Shown: one piece after another, positions 8,470 to 17,108 of the stretch | Position numbering within the stretch: position 1 is the stretch's first letter | Layout: each line of letters starts with the position of its first letter | From: Mucilaginibacter flavus | Lineage (GTDB): Bacteria > Bacteroidota > Bacteroidia > Sphingobacteriales > Sphingobacteriaceae | Assembly (NCBI RefSeq): GCF_030409315.1 | Contig: NZ_JAUFPS010000020.1 | Location: 1 to 64,000, forward strand | Length of the DNA stretch: 64,000 nt | Reading direction: 5' to 3' | Notes under the pieces: generated by a model | What the model saw: the letters and a program-made list of their open reading frames with translations, nothing else | The model's database searches: none | What the model was told of the DNA's origin: nothing | Made by a program: the position numbers and the translations under genes

Positions 8470-9513
8470 TTAGTTAAACTTTACGCTAACATTGCCACTT
8501 GATGCATTGGCTGTAACCGGAATACCACCACCGTTTACACTGCCTTTAATATGCTCATTATCCCATTTGCCGCTAAAGGCGCTGATGGTTGATGGATGCT
8601 GATTGATCCTATCGCCGCTGATATCAAGATCAAGACCTTGTTTAAGTGGTAAAGACAGATCCAGGTTGCCCGAGCTTACTTCCAGTTTAAGATATTTGCC
8701 AACTTTATTCATTTGCGTACGCATGCTGCCGCCGCTGGTTGAAGCACTCAAACTGCAATCCATCCCTTTAAGGTCGATGCCGCCGCCAGATGTACTGGTA
8801 ATTAGTTCGCCTGCTATGTTGCTGCCTTCAATGCCGCCGCCGCTGGTGTGCGCGCTAATGGTTCCCTTTAAATCGGTAAGGCGTAAACCACCGCCCGATG
8901 TTTCCAGTTTAATTTTACCGGTGCAGTTTTTTGCTTCGATGCCGCCGCCGCTGGTTTGCAAATCAATGTTATCGCCCGAATTTGAAACACGGATACCACC
9001 GCCAGAGGTATTACCATGAATAACACCGTACAAATGGTCAACTTCTAAACCGCCGCCGCTGGTGCTAAAAGTTTCGTTACCCTTTAAATTATCTAACCGG
9101 ATACCACCGCCACTGGTTTTCAGATTGGTAGTAACCTGGTTAGGCACAAAAATTTTGAAGGATATACTAACGGATTTTTTCCAATCCATGTTCTCGTGTT
9201 TGTTTTTGGCAATGGCGCGTACCTCTTGGCCTGTAACGGTTACGCTCAGGTCGTAATCGGCATCAAGGCGTTTTTGAATTTCCTCTTTTGATAACTCGCG
9301 ACCATTATTGCAACGAATATATACCTCAACCCGTGGCGCTTGCCCGCTTTGGCCGCTAACGGCTATACCACCGGCCGATGTATTTACGACAACACTGGTA
9401 ATGGCATCGTTGCTTAATGATTTGGTTAAATATGGGGTTTTATCATTGTTATCCTGTGCAAGCGCCGCAACCGTTTGGCCCGCAAGTAAGAGTAGTAATA
9501 AGTGCTTTTTCAT
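8470..9513 (-). CDS. DUF4097-type secreted protein with TSGGGI repeats
   Basis: 347 residues with a Sec signal peptide (residues 1-19, LLLLLLAGQTVAALAQ). The body is a run of about ten short repeats of the form TSGGGIR/TSGGGLE spaced about 18-20 residues apart, the hallmark of DUF4097/DUF4098 proteins, which form a right-handed beta-helix or beta-roll. Function is unknown; related genes often sit beside anti-sigma or sensor genes, but none is next to this one. Upstream (9514-9765) the spacer has no gene and contains a TTGACTCTTGATTCTT-type short repeat (9705-9744) also seen elsewhere in the window. Confidence 0.88.
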   Translation of the reverse strand: MKKHLLLLLLAGQTVAALAQDNNDKTPYLTKSLSNDAITSVVVNTSAGGIAVSGQSGQAPRVEVYIRCNNGRELSKEEIQKRLDADYDLSVTVTGQEVRAIAKNKHENMDWKKSVSISFKIFVPNQVTTNLKTSGGGIRLDNLKGNETFSTSGGGLEVDHLYGVIHGNTSGGGIRVSNSGDNIDLQTSGGGIEAKNCTGKIKLETSGGGLRLTDLKGTISAHTSGGGIEGSNIAGELITSTSGGGIDLKGMDCSLSASTSGGSMRTQMNKVGKYLKLEVSSGNLDLSLPLKQGLDLDISGDRINQHPSTISAFSGKWDNEHIKGSVNGGGIPVTANASSGNVSVKFN

Positions 9514-9750
9514 TTGGTTTCAAATTAGTTTACAGGTATAAGACAGCTGCTCGATTAGATTCGTTGCAGGGAGTTGTTATTTTTGTTTTTAAAAAGGGCC
9601 ATATTCACCTCAAAAATATTTTTGTAAGTCACATCCCATTTTTTATTCTCGGCCCATCATTCCTTTCTCTCATTCCCGAAGCGATTTCCTGTCTTGGCTC
9701 TTGATTCTTGACTCTTGATTCTTTCAAAGCGATTCTTGACTCTGATTTAT

Positions 9751-9758
9751 TACCTTTG
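9751..9758 (+). promoter_or_regulatory. Candidate -7 promoter element of the rlmD-type gene
   Basis: TACCTTTG matches the Bacteroidota TAnnTTTG -7 consensus and lies 8 nt before the ATG at 9766, so the transcript would be nearly leaderless. A clear TTG at the -33 position is not seen at the ideal spacing. Confidence 0.35.
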
Positions 9759-9765
9759 TACCCTG

Positions 9766-11169
9766 ATGAATAAAGTTGCGAAACCCAAGTTTTTTGAAGA
9801 CGTTAAGATAATTGATATTGCCGAAGAAGGTAAAGGCGTAGGCAAAGTTGACGACTTTGTACTTTTTGTTGATAAGGCCATCCCGGGCGACATTGCCGAT
9901 GTGCAGGTTTTTAAAAGCAAAAAGAGTTTTGGCGAGGCCAAGATCACCAATCTTAAACAACCTTCAGCATATAGGGTTACCCCTTTCTGCGAGCATTTTG
10001 GTACCTGTGGAGGCTGTAAATGGCAACACATGACTTATGAGGCGCAGCTTAAATTCAAACAGAAATCTGTTGCCGATGCCCTTAGTCGTATTGCTAAAAT
10101 TGAGGTTGATGGTATGATGAATATTGTGCCCTCGCCCGAGGATAAATACTATCGCAACAAGCTGGAATACACCTTTAGCGATAAACGCTGGTTGTATGAT
10201 GGCGAAAACAAAGAAGACGAAACTTTAAACATGAACGCCCTGGGTTTCCATATCCCGGGCCGTTTTGATAAGATCCTTGATATAAAGCACTGCTACCTGC
10301 AAGCCGAACCATCAAATGATTTACGTAACAGCATCCGCGATTTTGTAATAGAGCAGGGCTACACTTTTTACAACCTGCGTAACCACGAAGGCGCTTTGCG
10401 TAACCTCATTATCCGTACCTCATCAACCGGCGAGGTAATGGTGATTGTGGTATTTGCCTACGTAAGCCAGGAAGAGGTTGATAAACTGATGGGCTTTATT
10501 GATGCACGCTTCCCACAAATCACTTCGTTACTATACATTGTAAACCAAAAGAAAAACGATACCATTTTTGACCAGGATGTGGTGGCCTTTAAAGGGCCGG
10601 AGTACATTCACGAGGAAATGAATGGCATTAAATTCCGCATCGGCCCAAAATCATTTTACCAAACCAACAGCATTCAGGCCCTGCGCCTTTATGAAATAAC
10701 CCGCGATTTTGCAGGATTTACCGGTAACGAGCTGGTTTATGATTTATATACCGGCGCCGGTACCATCGCCAACTTTATTGCCGGCCATGTGCGCGAGGTA
10801 GTTGGTGTTGAATACGTGCCTACGGCTATTGAGGATGCTAAAGTAAACTCAGGCATTAACAACATCACCAATACCAAATTTTACGCAGGTGATATGAAGG
10901 ATGTTTTGGTGGCCGATTTTGTTGCCCAACATGGTAAACCGGATGTGATTATTACCGATCCGCCGCGTGCGGGTATGCACCCCGATGTGGTTGCCCGCCT
11001 AATGGAAATTGAAGCTCCTAAAATAGTTTACGTAAGCTGTAATGCCGCCACGCAGGCCCGCGACCTGCTGGTATTAAAGGAGAAATACGATACCGTAAAA
11101 ATTCAACCGGTTGATATGTTCCCACATACGCAGCACGTGGAGAATGTGGTACTGTTGAAATTAAGATAG
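9766..11169 (+). CDS. rlmD: 23S rRNA (uracil-C5)-methyltransferase, RlmD/TrmA family
   Basis: 467 residues from ATG 9766; a start at 9715 would add an unrelated leader. Domains: N-terminal TRAM RNA-binding fold (residues 1-65), a 4Fe-4S centre with Cys75, Cys81, Cys84 and Cys176 (FCEHFGTCGGC and IKHCYLQ), then a Rossmann methyltransferase with SAM motif VYDLYTGAGTIANFIA, motif IITDPPRAGMHP and the catalytic Cys425 in VYVSCNAATQARD. The family makes 5-methyluridine in rRNA (m5U1939 in E. coli for RlmD, m5U747 for RlmC). Bacteroidota and Firmicutes often have one or two copies, so the exact target base cannot be fixed here. Followed 65 nt later by the HIT gene. Confidence 0.9.
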   Translation: MNKVAKPKFFEDVKIIDIAEEGKGVGKVDDFVLFVDKAIPGDIADVQVFKSKKSFGEAKITNLKQPSAYRVTPFCEHFGTCGGCKWQHMTYEAQLKFKQKSVADALSRIAKIEVDGMMNIVPSPEDKYYRNKLEYTFSDKRWLYDGENKEDETLNMNALGFHIPGRFDKILDIKHCYLQAEPSNDLRNSIRDFVIEQGYTFYNLRNHEGALRNLIIRTSSTGEVMVIVVFAYVSQEEVDKLMGFIDARFPQITSLLYIVNQKKNDTIFDQDVVAFKGPEYIHEEMNGIKFRIGPKSFYQTNSIQALRLYEITRDFAGFTGNELVYDLYTGAGTIANFIAGHVREVVGVEYVPTAIEDAKVNSGINNITNTKFYAGDMKDVLVADFVAQHGKPDVIITDPPRAGMHPDVVARLMEIEAPKIVYVSCNAATQARDLLVLKEKYDTVKIQPVDMFPHTQHVENVVLLKLR

Positions 11170-11234
11170 AAAAATAACCGATCGGAACCTTACCGGGATA
11201 AAACTGTTATAATACAAACTAATAAACCTATATA

Positions 11235-11624
11235 ATGAGCATTTTTTCAAAAATTATAGCTGGCGAAATCCCCGCACACGTAGTTGCAGAGAGTAACGAG
11301 TTTTTGGCTTTTTTAGATATCAGTCCGCTGGCCGAGGGGCATGTATTGGTGATCCCTAAAGTTGAGGTTGATTATATTTTTGATTTAGACGATGAGACTT
11401 ACACCGGTCTGCAAATCTTCGCCAAAATTGTGGCTACCGCCGTTAAAAAAGCTATCCCTTGTAAAAAGGTTGGTGTAGCAGTGATTGGTTTAGAAGTTCC
11501 GCATGCACACATTCACCTCATTCCGATGAACCGTGTTGATGATCTGAACTTTTCTCGCCCTAAATTAAGCCCAACACAAGAGGAGTTAGCGGCTACTAAG
11601 GATAAGATCAAGGCAGCGTTTTAA
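11235..11624 (+). CDS. HIT family nucleotide hydrolase/transferase
   Basis: 129 residues, cytoplasmic, full length for the family. Starts SIFSKIIAGEIPAHVVAE as most bacterial HIT proteins do and contains the histidine triad H90-A-H92-I-H94 in PHAHIHLIPM; the central triad histidine forms the nucleotidyl intermediate. Family members act on dinucleoside polyphosphates, AMP-lysine or related phosphoramidates; the specific substrate is not deducible. In many Bacteroidota this gene sits next to greA, which is not the case here. Confidence 0.92.
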   Translation: MSIFSKIIAGEIPAHVVAESNEFLAFLDISPLAEGHVLVIPKVEVDYIFDLDDETYTGLQIFAKIVATAVKKAIPCKKVGVAVIGLEVPHAHIHLIPMNRVDDLNFSRPKLSPTQEELAATKDKIKAAF

Positions 11625-11635
11625 GGTGCCTTTTT

Positions 11636-12199
11636 ATGGGTAAACTACAATTGGTTTCCGGGCCGTACGTTGTAACTATAGATAGTAAACCCGCTTACTT
11701 AAAAGGAGCTACAAACAATCTATACAACTACGATGCCGATTATTGGGAAGACAGAGGCTATGCAGACACCCTTTATGACGTAGCCATCTCGCTTGCTGAT
11801 CACGTATTAAAAAGAATCGTAATCGGGGCTGGTGGCGGGGCTACTACTATTCATGACACTTCCTATATATTGGAGTCGAATAGACTTACTATATGTTGCG
11901 GCGATACGGTATTTTGTTTATCGATACCAGATCTATCATTGCTTTGGAGGGTTAAGGCCGATAGCGCCACCTGTTTTGAGATTTACAAACACAAGGCAGA
12001 TTATATTGTACACGGCGAATTAGAGATAAGCAGGGTAAGCTACGATGGTAGGCTTATTTGGCAGCAGGGAGGCGCAGATATTTTCACAAACATATCCTCC
12101 GGCGGCGAGGATTTTTTTATTACTGACGAATATATTTTTGCTACCGATTGGAACGGCAAACAATATAAGTTTGACTTCGACGGTAATTCAATCAACTGA
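11636..12199 (+). CDS. Hypothetical protein with propeller-like strands
   Basis: 187 residues, no signal peptide. Alternating strands and turns (FCLSIPDLSLLWRVKADSA, RVSYDGRLIWQQGG, FITDEYIFATDWNGKQYKFD) suggest three to four blades of a PQQ/WD40-like propeller. Starts 11 nt behind the HIT gene. The repeated theme of a value read out and compared resembles the orphan gene at 6123-6602, but no family is recognised. In Bacteroidota, small soluble proteins of this type are scattered as orphans and some may be immunity proteins; no evidence for that here. Confidence 0.7.
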   Translation: MGKLQLVSGPYVVTIDSKPAYLKGATNNLYNYDADYWEDRGYADTLYDVAISLADHVLKRIVIGAGGGATTIHDTSYILESNRLTICCGDTVFCLSIPDLSLLWRVKADSATCFEIYKHKADYIVHGELEISRVSYDGRLIWQQGGADIFTNISSGGEDFFITDEYIFATDWNGKQYKFDFDGNSIN

Positions 12200-12263
12200 A
12201 AAAATCGGACTTTTTGCAATTAAGCCGGGGATCTACAATGTTTTTTTCCAAAGTCGGGTTCTT

Positions 12264-13799
12264 TTACTTCTCTCCGATTACCTCCACCATAAAATCAAGC
12301 GCGGCTTTATCCTGCAATACTTCCGCAGCCGGCTTTTCACCTAACACCATCACATGATCACTTTTGGTGTCATATGCCGGCCAGTTTGGTAAGCCAATAC
12401 CATTAGGATTTCCCGTTTTGGCAAAATTGGCCCAATAGCCGGATATTGTTGTTGCTAATTGCTGATCAACCGGTTCCCAGGGGCGGTTTAAAAACCTGAG
12501 GTTATCATAAGCATAGGCAACTTCGCCGGTATGGAACGCTCCATATTTTGCAAAATCGGCGGTGGCGGGCAGGCGACGGGTAAAGCGATACAGGTATACT
12601 TTTGCCTTGCCTTTGCCGCTTTGCACATTGGCCCAGGTATAATTTTGCACGCCGAATGTTTGATTCCTACTTACATCAATCTGCGATCTTGCAGCCTCGG
12701 CATCTGTACCGGCAGGGTAGTATTTCAAAAACGCTGTGGCCTTGTCTTTATACTGGGCTACTATTTGTTTTTTGTAATCCTCAGCGTTTTTGAGTTTGTC
12801 TACAAAGGCGTCGTCCTGGTTCCAGCCGGTTAGCAGGGGTACGCTGTTCTCTTTGTTATCGGCAAAAATTTGCGCTATCGGTGCGGGTAGTACATAGCCA
12901 TCAATAATAGGTCGGCTGCCAAATTTACCAACCAGTTCCGTAGCTGGAATTTTTCTTAAATCGGCTAATGAATTTGCATTAAGTGATTGCGCCGCTTTAA
13001 CACCGCTTTCTTCTGCCGCTTTTAATGTGGTGCCACCATAAGGACCATTCAAAAAGCTCGCGCCGCTTTCGGCAATGGCCCGCTGAAACAGGCCTTTACC
13101 CAATGGTGACGCTACCAGGCAGTTAACACTCATAGACCCTGCCGATTGCCCGGCGATGGTTACATTCCCCGCATCGCCACCAAAGGCTGCTATATTTTGT
13201 TTAACCCATTTTAGGGCCGCCAGCTGATCCATCAAGCCATAATTGCCAGATGCGTTGTGCCCCGATTCTTTAGTCAGATCGGGATGTGCAAAAAAGCCGA
13301 ACACGCCAACACGGTAATTGATCACAACAAAAATAATTCCGTTTTTGGCCATAGCCTCCCCATCGTAAATAGGTACTGCCGCGCCGCCAGAACCAAAGCC
13401 ACCACCATAAATATAAACCAGCACGGCTCTTTTTTCTGTTGATGATTTGGCACCTGTCCAAACATTCAGGTACAGGCAATCTTCGCTGATAGGCTGGTAA
13501 GGAATTAAAAACTCGCGGGTATAAACACCAAATTCATCCGGCTTGGGCTGCATAGGGCTTGCCGAAAATGTAATACATTGCTTTACACCCTGCCATGGGG
13601 TTACGGGTTGCGGCTCTTTCCAACGCAAATCACCAACCGGTGGGGCAGCAAAAGGGATACCTTTAAAAACATGAACATCGCCATTCACACTTCCCGAAAC
13701 TTTGCCGGTTTGCGTGGTAACCACATCAAGGCTGTTTTGGGCAAATGTAAAGGAGCCACTAATAATCATCGTAAAAAATAATGCGAAATGCTTTTTCAT
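12264..13799 (-). CDS. Type-B carboxylesterase, secreted
   Basis: 511 residues with a Sec signal peptide ending near TFAQ (residue 20). Carboxylesterase type-B motifs: GIPFAAPPVGDLRWKEP, EDCLYLNVW (106-114), oxyanion loop YGGGFGSGG (131-139), nucleophile Ser219 in GQSAGS, and the catalytic His in GAFHTGEVAYAYDN near residue 420. Periplasmic or surface ester hydrolysis of unknown substrate. Length is normal. It converges with the hypothetical gene ending at 12199; no clear terminator in the 64-bp gap. Confidence 0.92.
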   Translation of the reverse strand: MKKHFALFFTMIISGSFTFAQNSLDVVTTQTGKVSGSVNGDVHVFKGIPFAAPPVGDLRWKEPQPVTPWQGVKQCITFSASPMQPKPDEFGVYTREFLIPYQPISEDCLYLNVWTGAKSSTEKRAVLVYIYGGGFGSGGAAVPIYDGEAMAKNGIIFVVINYRVGVFGFFAHPDLTKESGHNASGNYGLMDQLAALKWVKQNIAAFGGDAGNVTIAGQSAGSMSVNCLVASPLGKGLFQRAIAESGASFLNGPYGGTTLKAAEESGVKAAQSLNANSLADLRKIPATELVGKFGSRPIIDGYVLPAPIAQIFADNKENSVPLLTGWNQDDAFVDKLKNAEDYKKQIVAQYKDKATAFLKYYPAGTDAEAARSQIDVSRNQTFGVQNYTWANVQSGKGKAKVYLYRFTRRLPATADFAKYGAFHTGEVAYAYDNLRFLNRPWEPVDQQLATTISGYWANFAKTGNPNGIGLPNWPAYDTKSDHVMVLGEKPAAEVLQDKAALDFMVEVIGEK

Positions 13800-14196
13800 A
13801 TGGGTTGATTATATCTCTTTTTTTAAGTTGGTGTATAAAAGATGTATCATGTACAAAAAGAAGCGTCATTGCTTTGCCCTTTGCGGTCAAATGACGTATT
13901 CGTTTTTCGGGTATCGTTAAAATGCCGGAAACGACTCTTGCCCACAATGCTTCGCCTACCAGCCTTCTCTTCGGCGCAGCCGGAGCAAGAGGAGCAGAAT
14001 AATGGCAGTGATATAGGTGTGAGTCGTCTGCGCTATGCAATATACATCATTTCTACTTTCAAAGGTTCCTGATTTTTAATACCGGCAATGGGAGAGGGTA
14101 TAAGTGCAAACACCTTATATAAAAATTAGAATAAATTTAAGCAGGCTCTTACATTTAACTGTATCTATAAACAGCCGGCCGGGGATAATTTATGTG
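13800..14196. other. Spacer without a recognisable gene
   Basis: 397 bp between two minus-strand genes. It is G+C-richer around 13920-14030, where ACGACTC (13931-13937) and GAGTCGT (14022-14028) form a distant 7-bp inverted pair. A 93-codon minus-strand frame overlaps the carboxylesterase start and has no coding character. The promoter of the carboxylesterase must lie here but I see no clear consensus. Confidence 0.4.
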
Positions 14197-14844
14197 TCAT
14201 ATTTTTTTATTTGCAATGCCCGCTCGCGGTGCCGAAAGGTAAAAATGCCATAACAACATGCTGGCAACTGTGCGGTATGGTGCCCATTGTTCTGCTATCG
14301 TGATAACCTGTTCCCTGGTAGTTTCTTTGGGTAATTGTTTCAGTCTTTTCAAAGCGTTTACGGCCGCCAGATCGCCAATGGGGAAAACATCGGCATGTTG
14401 TAACACAAACATGAGGTAAACATCCGTGGTCCAGTTACCGATGCCTTTTAATGAGGTTAACTTAGCGCGAATTTCATCATCGGGCAGTTGCTCCAGTTTC
14501 TGCAGGTTGATTTGCCCACTTAGAATAGCTTCTGCCAGGTATTTGGTATAGCTGGTTTTTTGACGACTAAAATAGCAGGCTTTAAATTCTTCATCTGTTA
14601 ATAAAAGTACTCTTGCCGGGGTAAGTTCCTGCACTTTCTCTTTCATTTTATTTAATGCTGATAACGCGGAAGCCAGTGAAACCTGCTGTTCTAAAATAAT
14701 ATGTACCAGAGTTTCAAACGTATTTGGCCGCGACCATAGGGGTGGGTATCCATATTTATTGATGATGAGCGCCAGATCGGCATCGGCAGCGGCCAGCTCA
14801 TCGCAAATGGCGTGATAGTTGAAGTGATTGAATGTTTTAAACAT
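14197..14844 (-). CDS. DNA-3-methyladenine glycosylase, AlkA/HhH-GPD type
   Basis: 215 residues, cytoplasmic. The helix-hairpin-helix is SLKGIGNWTTDVYLM (around residues 128-143) and the catalytic aspartate follows in VFPIGDLAAVNALKRL, the HhH-GPD pattern of AlkA-like enzymes. ILEQQVSLASALSALNKM and the RTVASMLLWHFY helix also fit. It lacks the N-terminal beta domain of E. coli AlkA (282 residues), as in the shorter bacterial 3-methyladenine glycosylase II proteins. Role: base excision repair of alkylated purines. Confidence 0.88.
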   Translation of the reverse strand: MFKTFNHFNYHAICDELAAADADLALIINKYGYPPLWSRPNTFETLVHIILEQQVSLASALSALNKMKEKVQELTPARVLLLTDEEFKACYFSRQKTSYTKYLAEAILSGQINLQKLEQLPDDEIRAKLTSLKGIGNWTTDVYLMFVLQHADVFPIGDLAAVNALKRLKQLPKETTREQVITIAEQWAPYRTVASMLLWHFYLSAPRAGIANKKI

Positions 14845-15194
14845 AGTAGCAGTAATCCTTATCGAAGTTACTTAAGAAACTATTTAATTTTATCGAGGAT
14901 TTTTATGTTTTTAATAAGAAAGATTTTTTGTCATTACTGCGCAGCCCGGAAAGCCGCTATTGAAAGTGTGAACTCGCCTGGTACTTTATTTAGCAATTTC
15001 TTCTCGTAAGGGATTGGAGTGGATACCGGCCATTGCGCGTAAGGCCTGCAGGCGTATGGACAGAAAGCCCGTCCCGCTTCTACCGGCGGGATACGTCATT
15101 AAAAGATAATCAGGTATTTATTGGATGCAATTTTGTTAAATGGCATGGGGCTTTGTCACCGTGTTCACCCAGCCTTAGCCGCAAATTTGCTGCC
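14845..15194. other. Spacer with a G+C-rich structured segment
   Basis: No convincing gene. From about 15005 to 15100 the sequence becomes G+C-rich in an A+T-rich spacer and shows short hairpins (GGCC...GGCC near 15028-15047; TCCCGC 15072-15077 with GCGGGA 15086-15091). The phrase ggattggagtggata resembles a dispersed Bacteroidota intergenic repeat I have seen downstream of genes, but I cannot confirm it. Possibly the 3' end region or a repeat rather than a functional RNA. Confidence 0.35.
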
Positions 15195-16190
15195 CTACAT
15201 AAACTTTTTCCACCAGGCCGAGTTATAAGCAGCTTTAACATCGGTTGGCTTGCCGGGCTCTGGTACAAACAGGCTTATCTTTTTGTCTTTGGCATATTTT
15301 TCTAACCGCTCTACCGGTTCGTACCAGGCGTGCGGGGCAAGGTTAAAGGTGCCGTAATGTATCGGCATCATTAGTTTGCCTTTGAGGGCGATATGCGCGT
15401 TTGATGCATGATCGGGCCCCATATGGATATCTGCCCAGTATTTACCATAAGCGCCAACTTCCAGCATGGTTAAATCAAACGGACCAAAGGCTTCTCCTAT
15501 CTCGGCAAAACTTGGCGACCAGCCAGAATCGGCACCAAAATAGATATTATGATTAGGACCTTTAATCACAAAACTTGCCCAAAGGGTTTCGTTACGGTTA
15601 ACAATGCCCCGGCCCGAAAAATGCCTTGATGGGGTAGATGTGATTACAATTTCGTTACCAACAAGCACACTATCACCCCAATCCATTTCGGTGATAAAGT
15701 TTCTTAAAATACCCCATTGCGCCAGGTATGGCCCAACGCCTATTGAGCAATAAAACGGAATAGAAGTACCGGCAAAAAATTTAATGGTGTTTTTATCCAG
15801 GTGGTCGTAATGGTCATGCGATAGCAGCACGGCATCTAAGGGCGGCAAATCGCTTAAGGCGATTGGTGGCTCGAAAAATCTTTTCGGTCCGAAATATTTG
15901 GAAAATGAAGCCCTTTCGCCCCAAACAGGGTCGGTAAGGATGCGCTTGCCATCTATTTCTATTAATATACTGGAGTGGCCTACCCAGGTAATGCGTAATC
16001 CATTTTCGGGCGGCGTATCATATATTGATACGTCTGTTTTGAACGGGCCGAGTTGTTTTTTTGGGGTGTTCTCGGCTTTGTTACCCATGTACTCGCGCAG
16101 GATGGGAATCATTTTGCCAAAACCGGCTTCATCGGTAGGGATAACGTTGATATATTTTTTCCCCTTTTTAAGGGATGCTTGTAAACTCAT
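15195..16190 (-). CDS. MBL-fold metallohydrolase, NAPE-PLD/RomA-like
   Basis: 331 residues from ATG 16190; a TTG at 16199 is less likely. Metal motif LLSHDHYDHLD (HxHxDH), with later ligands in TPSRHFSGRG, YFGADSGW and MPIHYGTFNL. The N-terminal ITWVGHSSILIEIDGKRILT and PVWGERAS are typical of the NAPE-hydrolysing phospholipase D-like/UlaG-like group in bacteria. No export signal. Probable phosphodiesterase or lipid hydrolase; the substrate is not known. It ends in a 3' gap to the glycosylase and shares orientation with the following esterase block. Confidence 0.85.
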   Translation of the reverse strand: MSLQASLKKGKKYINVIPTDEAGFGKMIPILREYMGNKAENTPKKQLGPFKTDVSIYDTPPENGLRITWVGHSSILIEIDGKRILTDPVWGERASFSKYFGPKRFFEPPIALSDLPPLDAVLLSHDHYDHLDKNTIKFFAGTSIPFYCSIGVGPYLAQWGILRNFITEMDWGDSVLVGNEIVITSTPSRHFSGRGIVNRNETLWASFVIKGPNHNIYFGADSGWSPSFAEIGEAFGPFDLTMLEVGAYGKYWADIHMGPDHASNAHIALKGKLMMPIHYGTFNLAPHAWYEPVERLEKYAKDKKISLFVPEPGKPTDVKAAYNSAWWKKFM

Positions 16191-16268
16191 GTGGGGCAAT
16201 TATAATACTTATGCAGGTTGTGATACAATTAACGCAAAAAAGTTACGATTGATTTGCCCCTTCAGTTT

Positions 16269-17099
16269 TTATTTACGCAGAAATGATATGACGGTTTCAC
16301 AAAAAGTTACCAGTAAAGCCGGCAGTTCATCTATTAAATAAGGATGCGAACCACCAAACGTATGATCGGCACCGTGTACAACTATAAATTCGGCGTCGGT
16401 ATTAGCCGCCGATATTTCTTCGGCATGGCTAAGCGGAACAGCCGGGTCGGCATCGCCGTGCATCAGCAACCAGGGCTGTTTAACCTTTTTGGCTTGTGTT
16501 AAAATATCCAGACGCTTAGGGTGCTTATCCAGGTCATCCAATAAAGTAGATTTTAAGGGCATCTGCTGACCTGTGCGTTTATTAGGCATGTAAATAACGC
16601 CTTGCAAACGCCACTGAATCTCAATTTCCTCGGGCCAAAGGTTATAGAAGCTGGATATGGAAGCCATAGTGATTAGCTTTTTGATCCTGTCATCTTCTAC
16701 CGATTTGATAATGCTGACACCACCGCCCATACTATGGCCTATCAGATAAACTCCGCTGGCCGCAGCCATGCCCGATCCGCCGCAGGCGAAATCAATAATG
16801 GTATCCAAATCTTCCAGCTCGATGGAAAAAGTATTTTCGCTAAAGGCCATCAGATCGGCAAAATCAACCGGATTATCGGGCGTGGTACCGTTATGCGAAA
16901 AGTTGAATTTCAGATACCTGAATCCGTTTTGAGCAAAGTAATCGGCAACCAAATTGTGCGTACCCCAATCCTTAAACCCTTTAAACCCGTGGGCAAAAAT
17001 TACAACAGGCGCGTTTTTAATAGCGTCGTCGTAAGTTACATCAACAAGCATGGGGCGCCCTTTTGCGCCGGATAGGGTGTAGTTATCTTTGCGGATCAT
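16269..17099 (-). CDS. Alpha/beta hydrolase, dienelactone hydrolase-like
   Basis: 276 residues from ATG 17099 (a GTG sits just upstream at 17102). Motifs: oxyanion FAHGFKGFKDWG, nucleophile Ser123 in GHSMGGGVS, Asp in MHGDADPAVP, His in GADHTFGGSHP. No signal peptide, so cytoplasmic. An esterase or peptidase-like hydrolase of unknown substrate. The start is 9 nt behind the stop of the GNAT-nitrilase gene upstream, so the two are probably one transcript, which suggests a linked amide/ester metabolism. Confidence 0.87.
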   Translation of the reverse strand: MIRKDNYTLSGAKGRPMLVDVTYDDAIKNAPVVIFAHGFKGFKDWGTHNLVADYFAQNGFRYLKFNFSHNGTTPDNPVDFADLMAFSENTFSIELEDLDTIIDFACGGSGMAAASGVYLIGHSMGGGVSIIKSVEDDRIKKLITMASISSFYNLWPEEIEIQWRLQGVIYMPNKRTGQQMPLKSTLLDDLDKHPKRLDILTQAKKVKQPWLLMHGDADPAVPLSHAEEISAANTDAEFIVVHGADHTFGGSHPYLIDELPALLVTFCETVISFLRK

Positions 17100-17108
17100 C
17101 ACCCAAAA

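Noticed and set aside
8603..9256. Plus-strand frames opposite the DUF4097 gene
   Set aside because: Proline-rich antisense readings of the GGGI repeats; no signal or family match.
13759..14040. 93-codon minus-strand frame before the carboxylesterase
   Set aside because: Overlaps the esterase start, unusual composition, no recognised motif.
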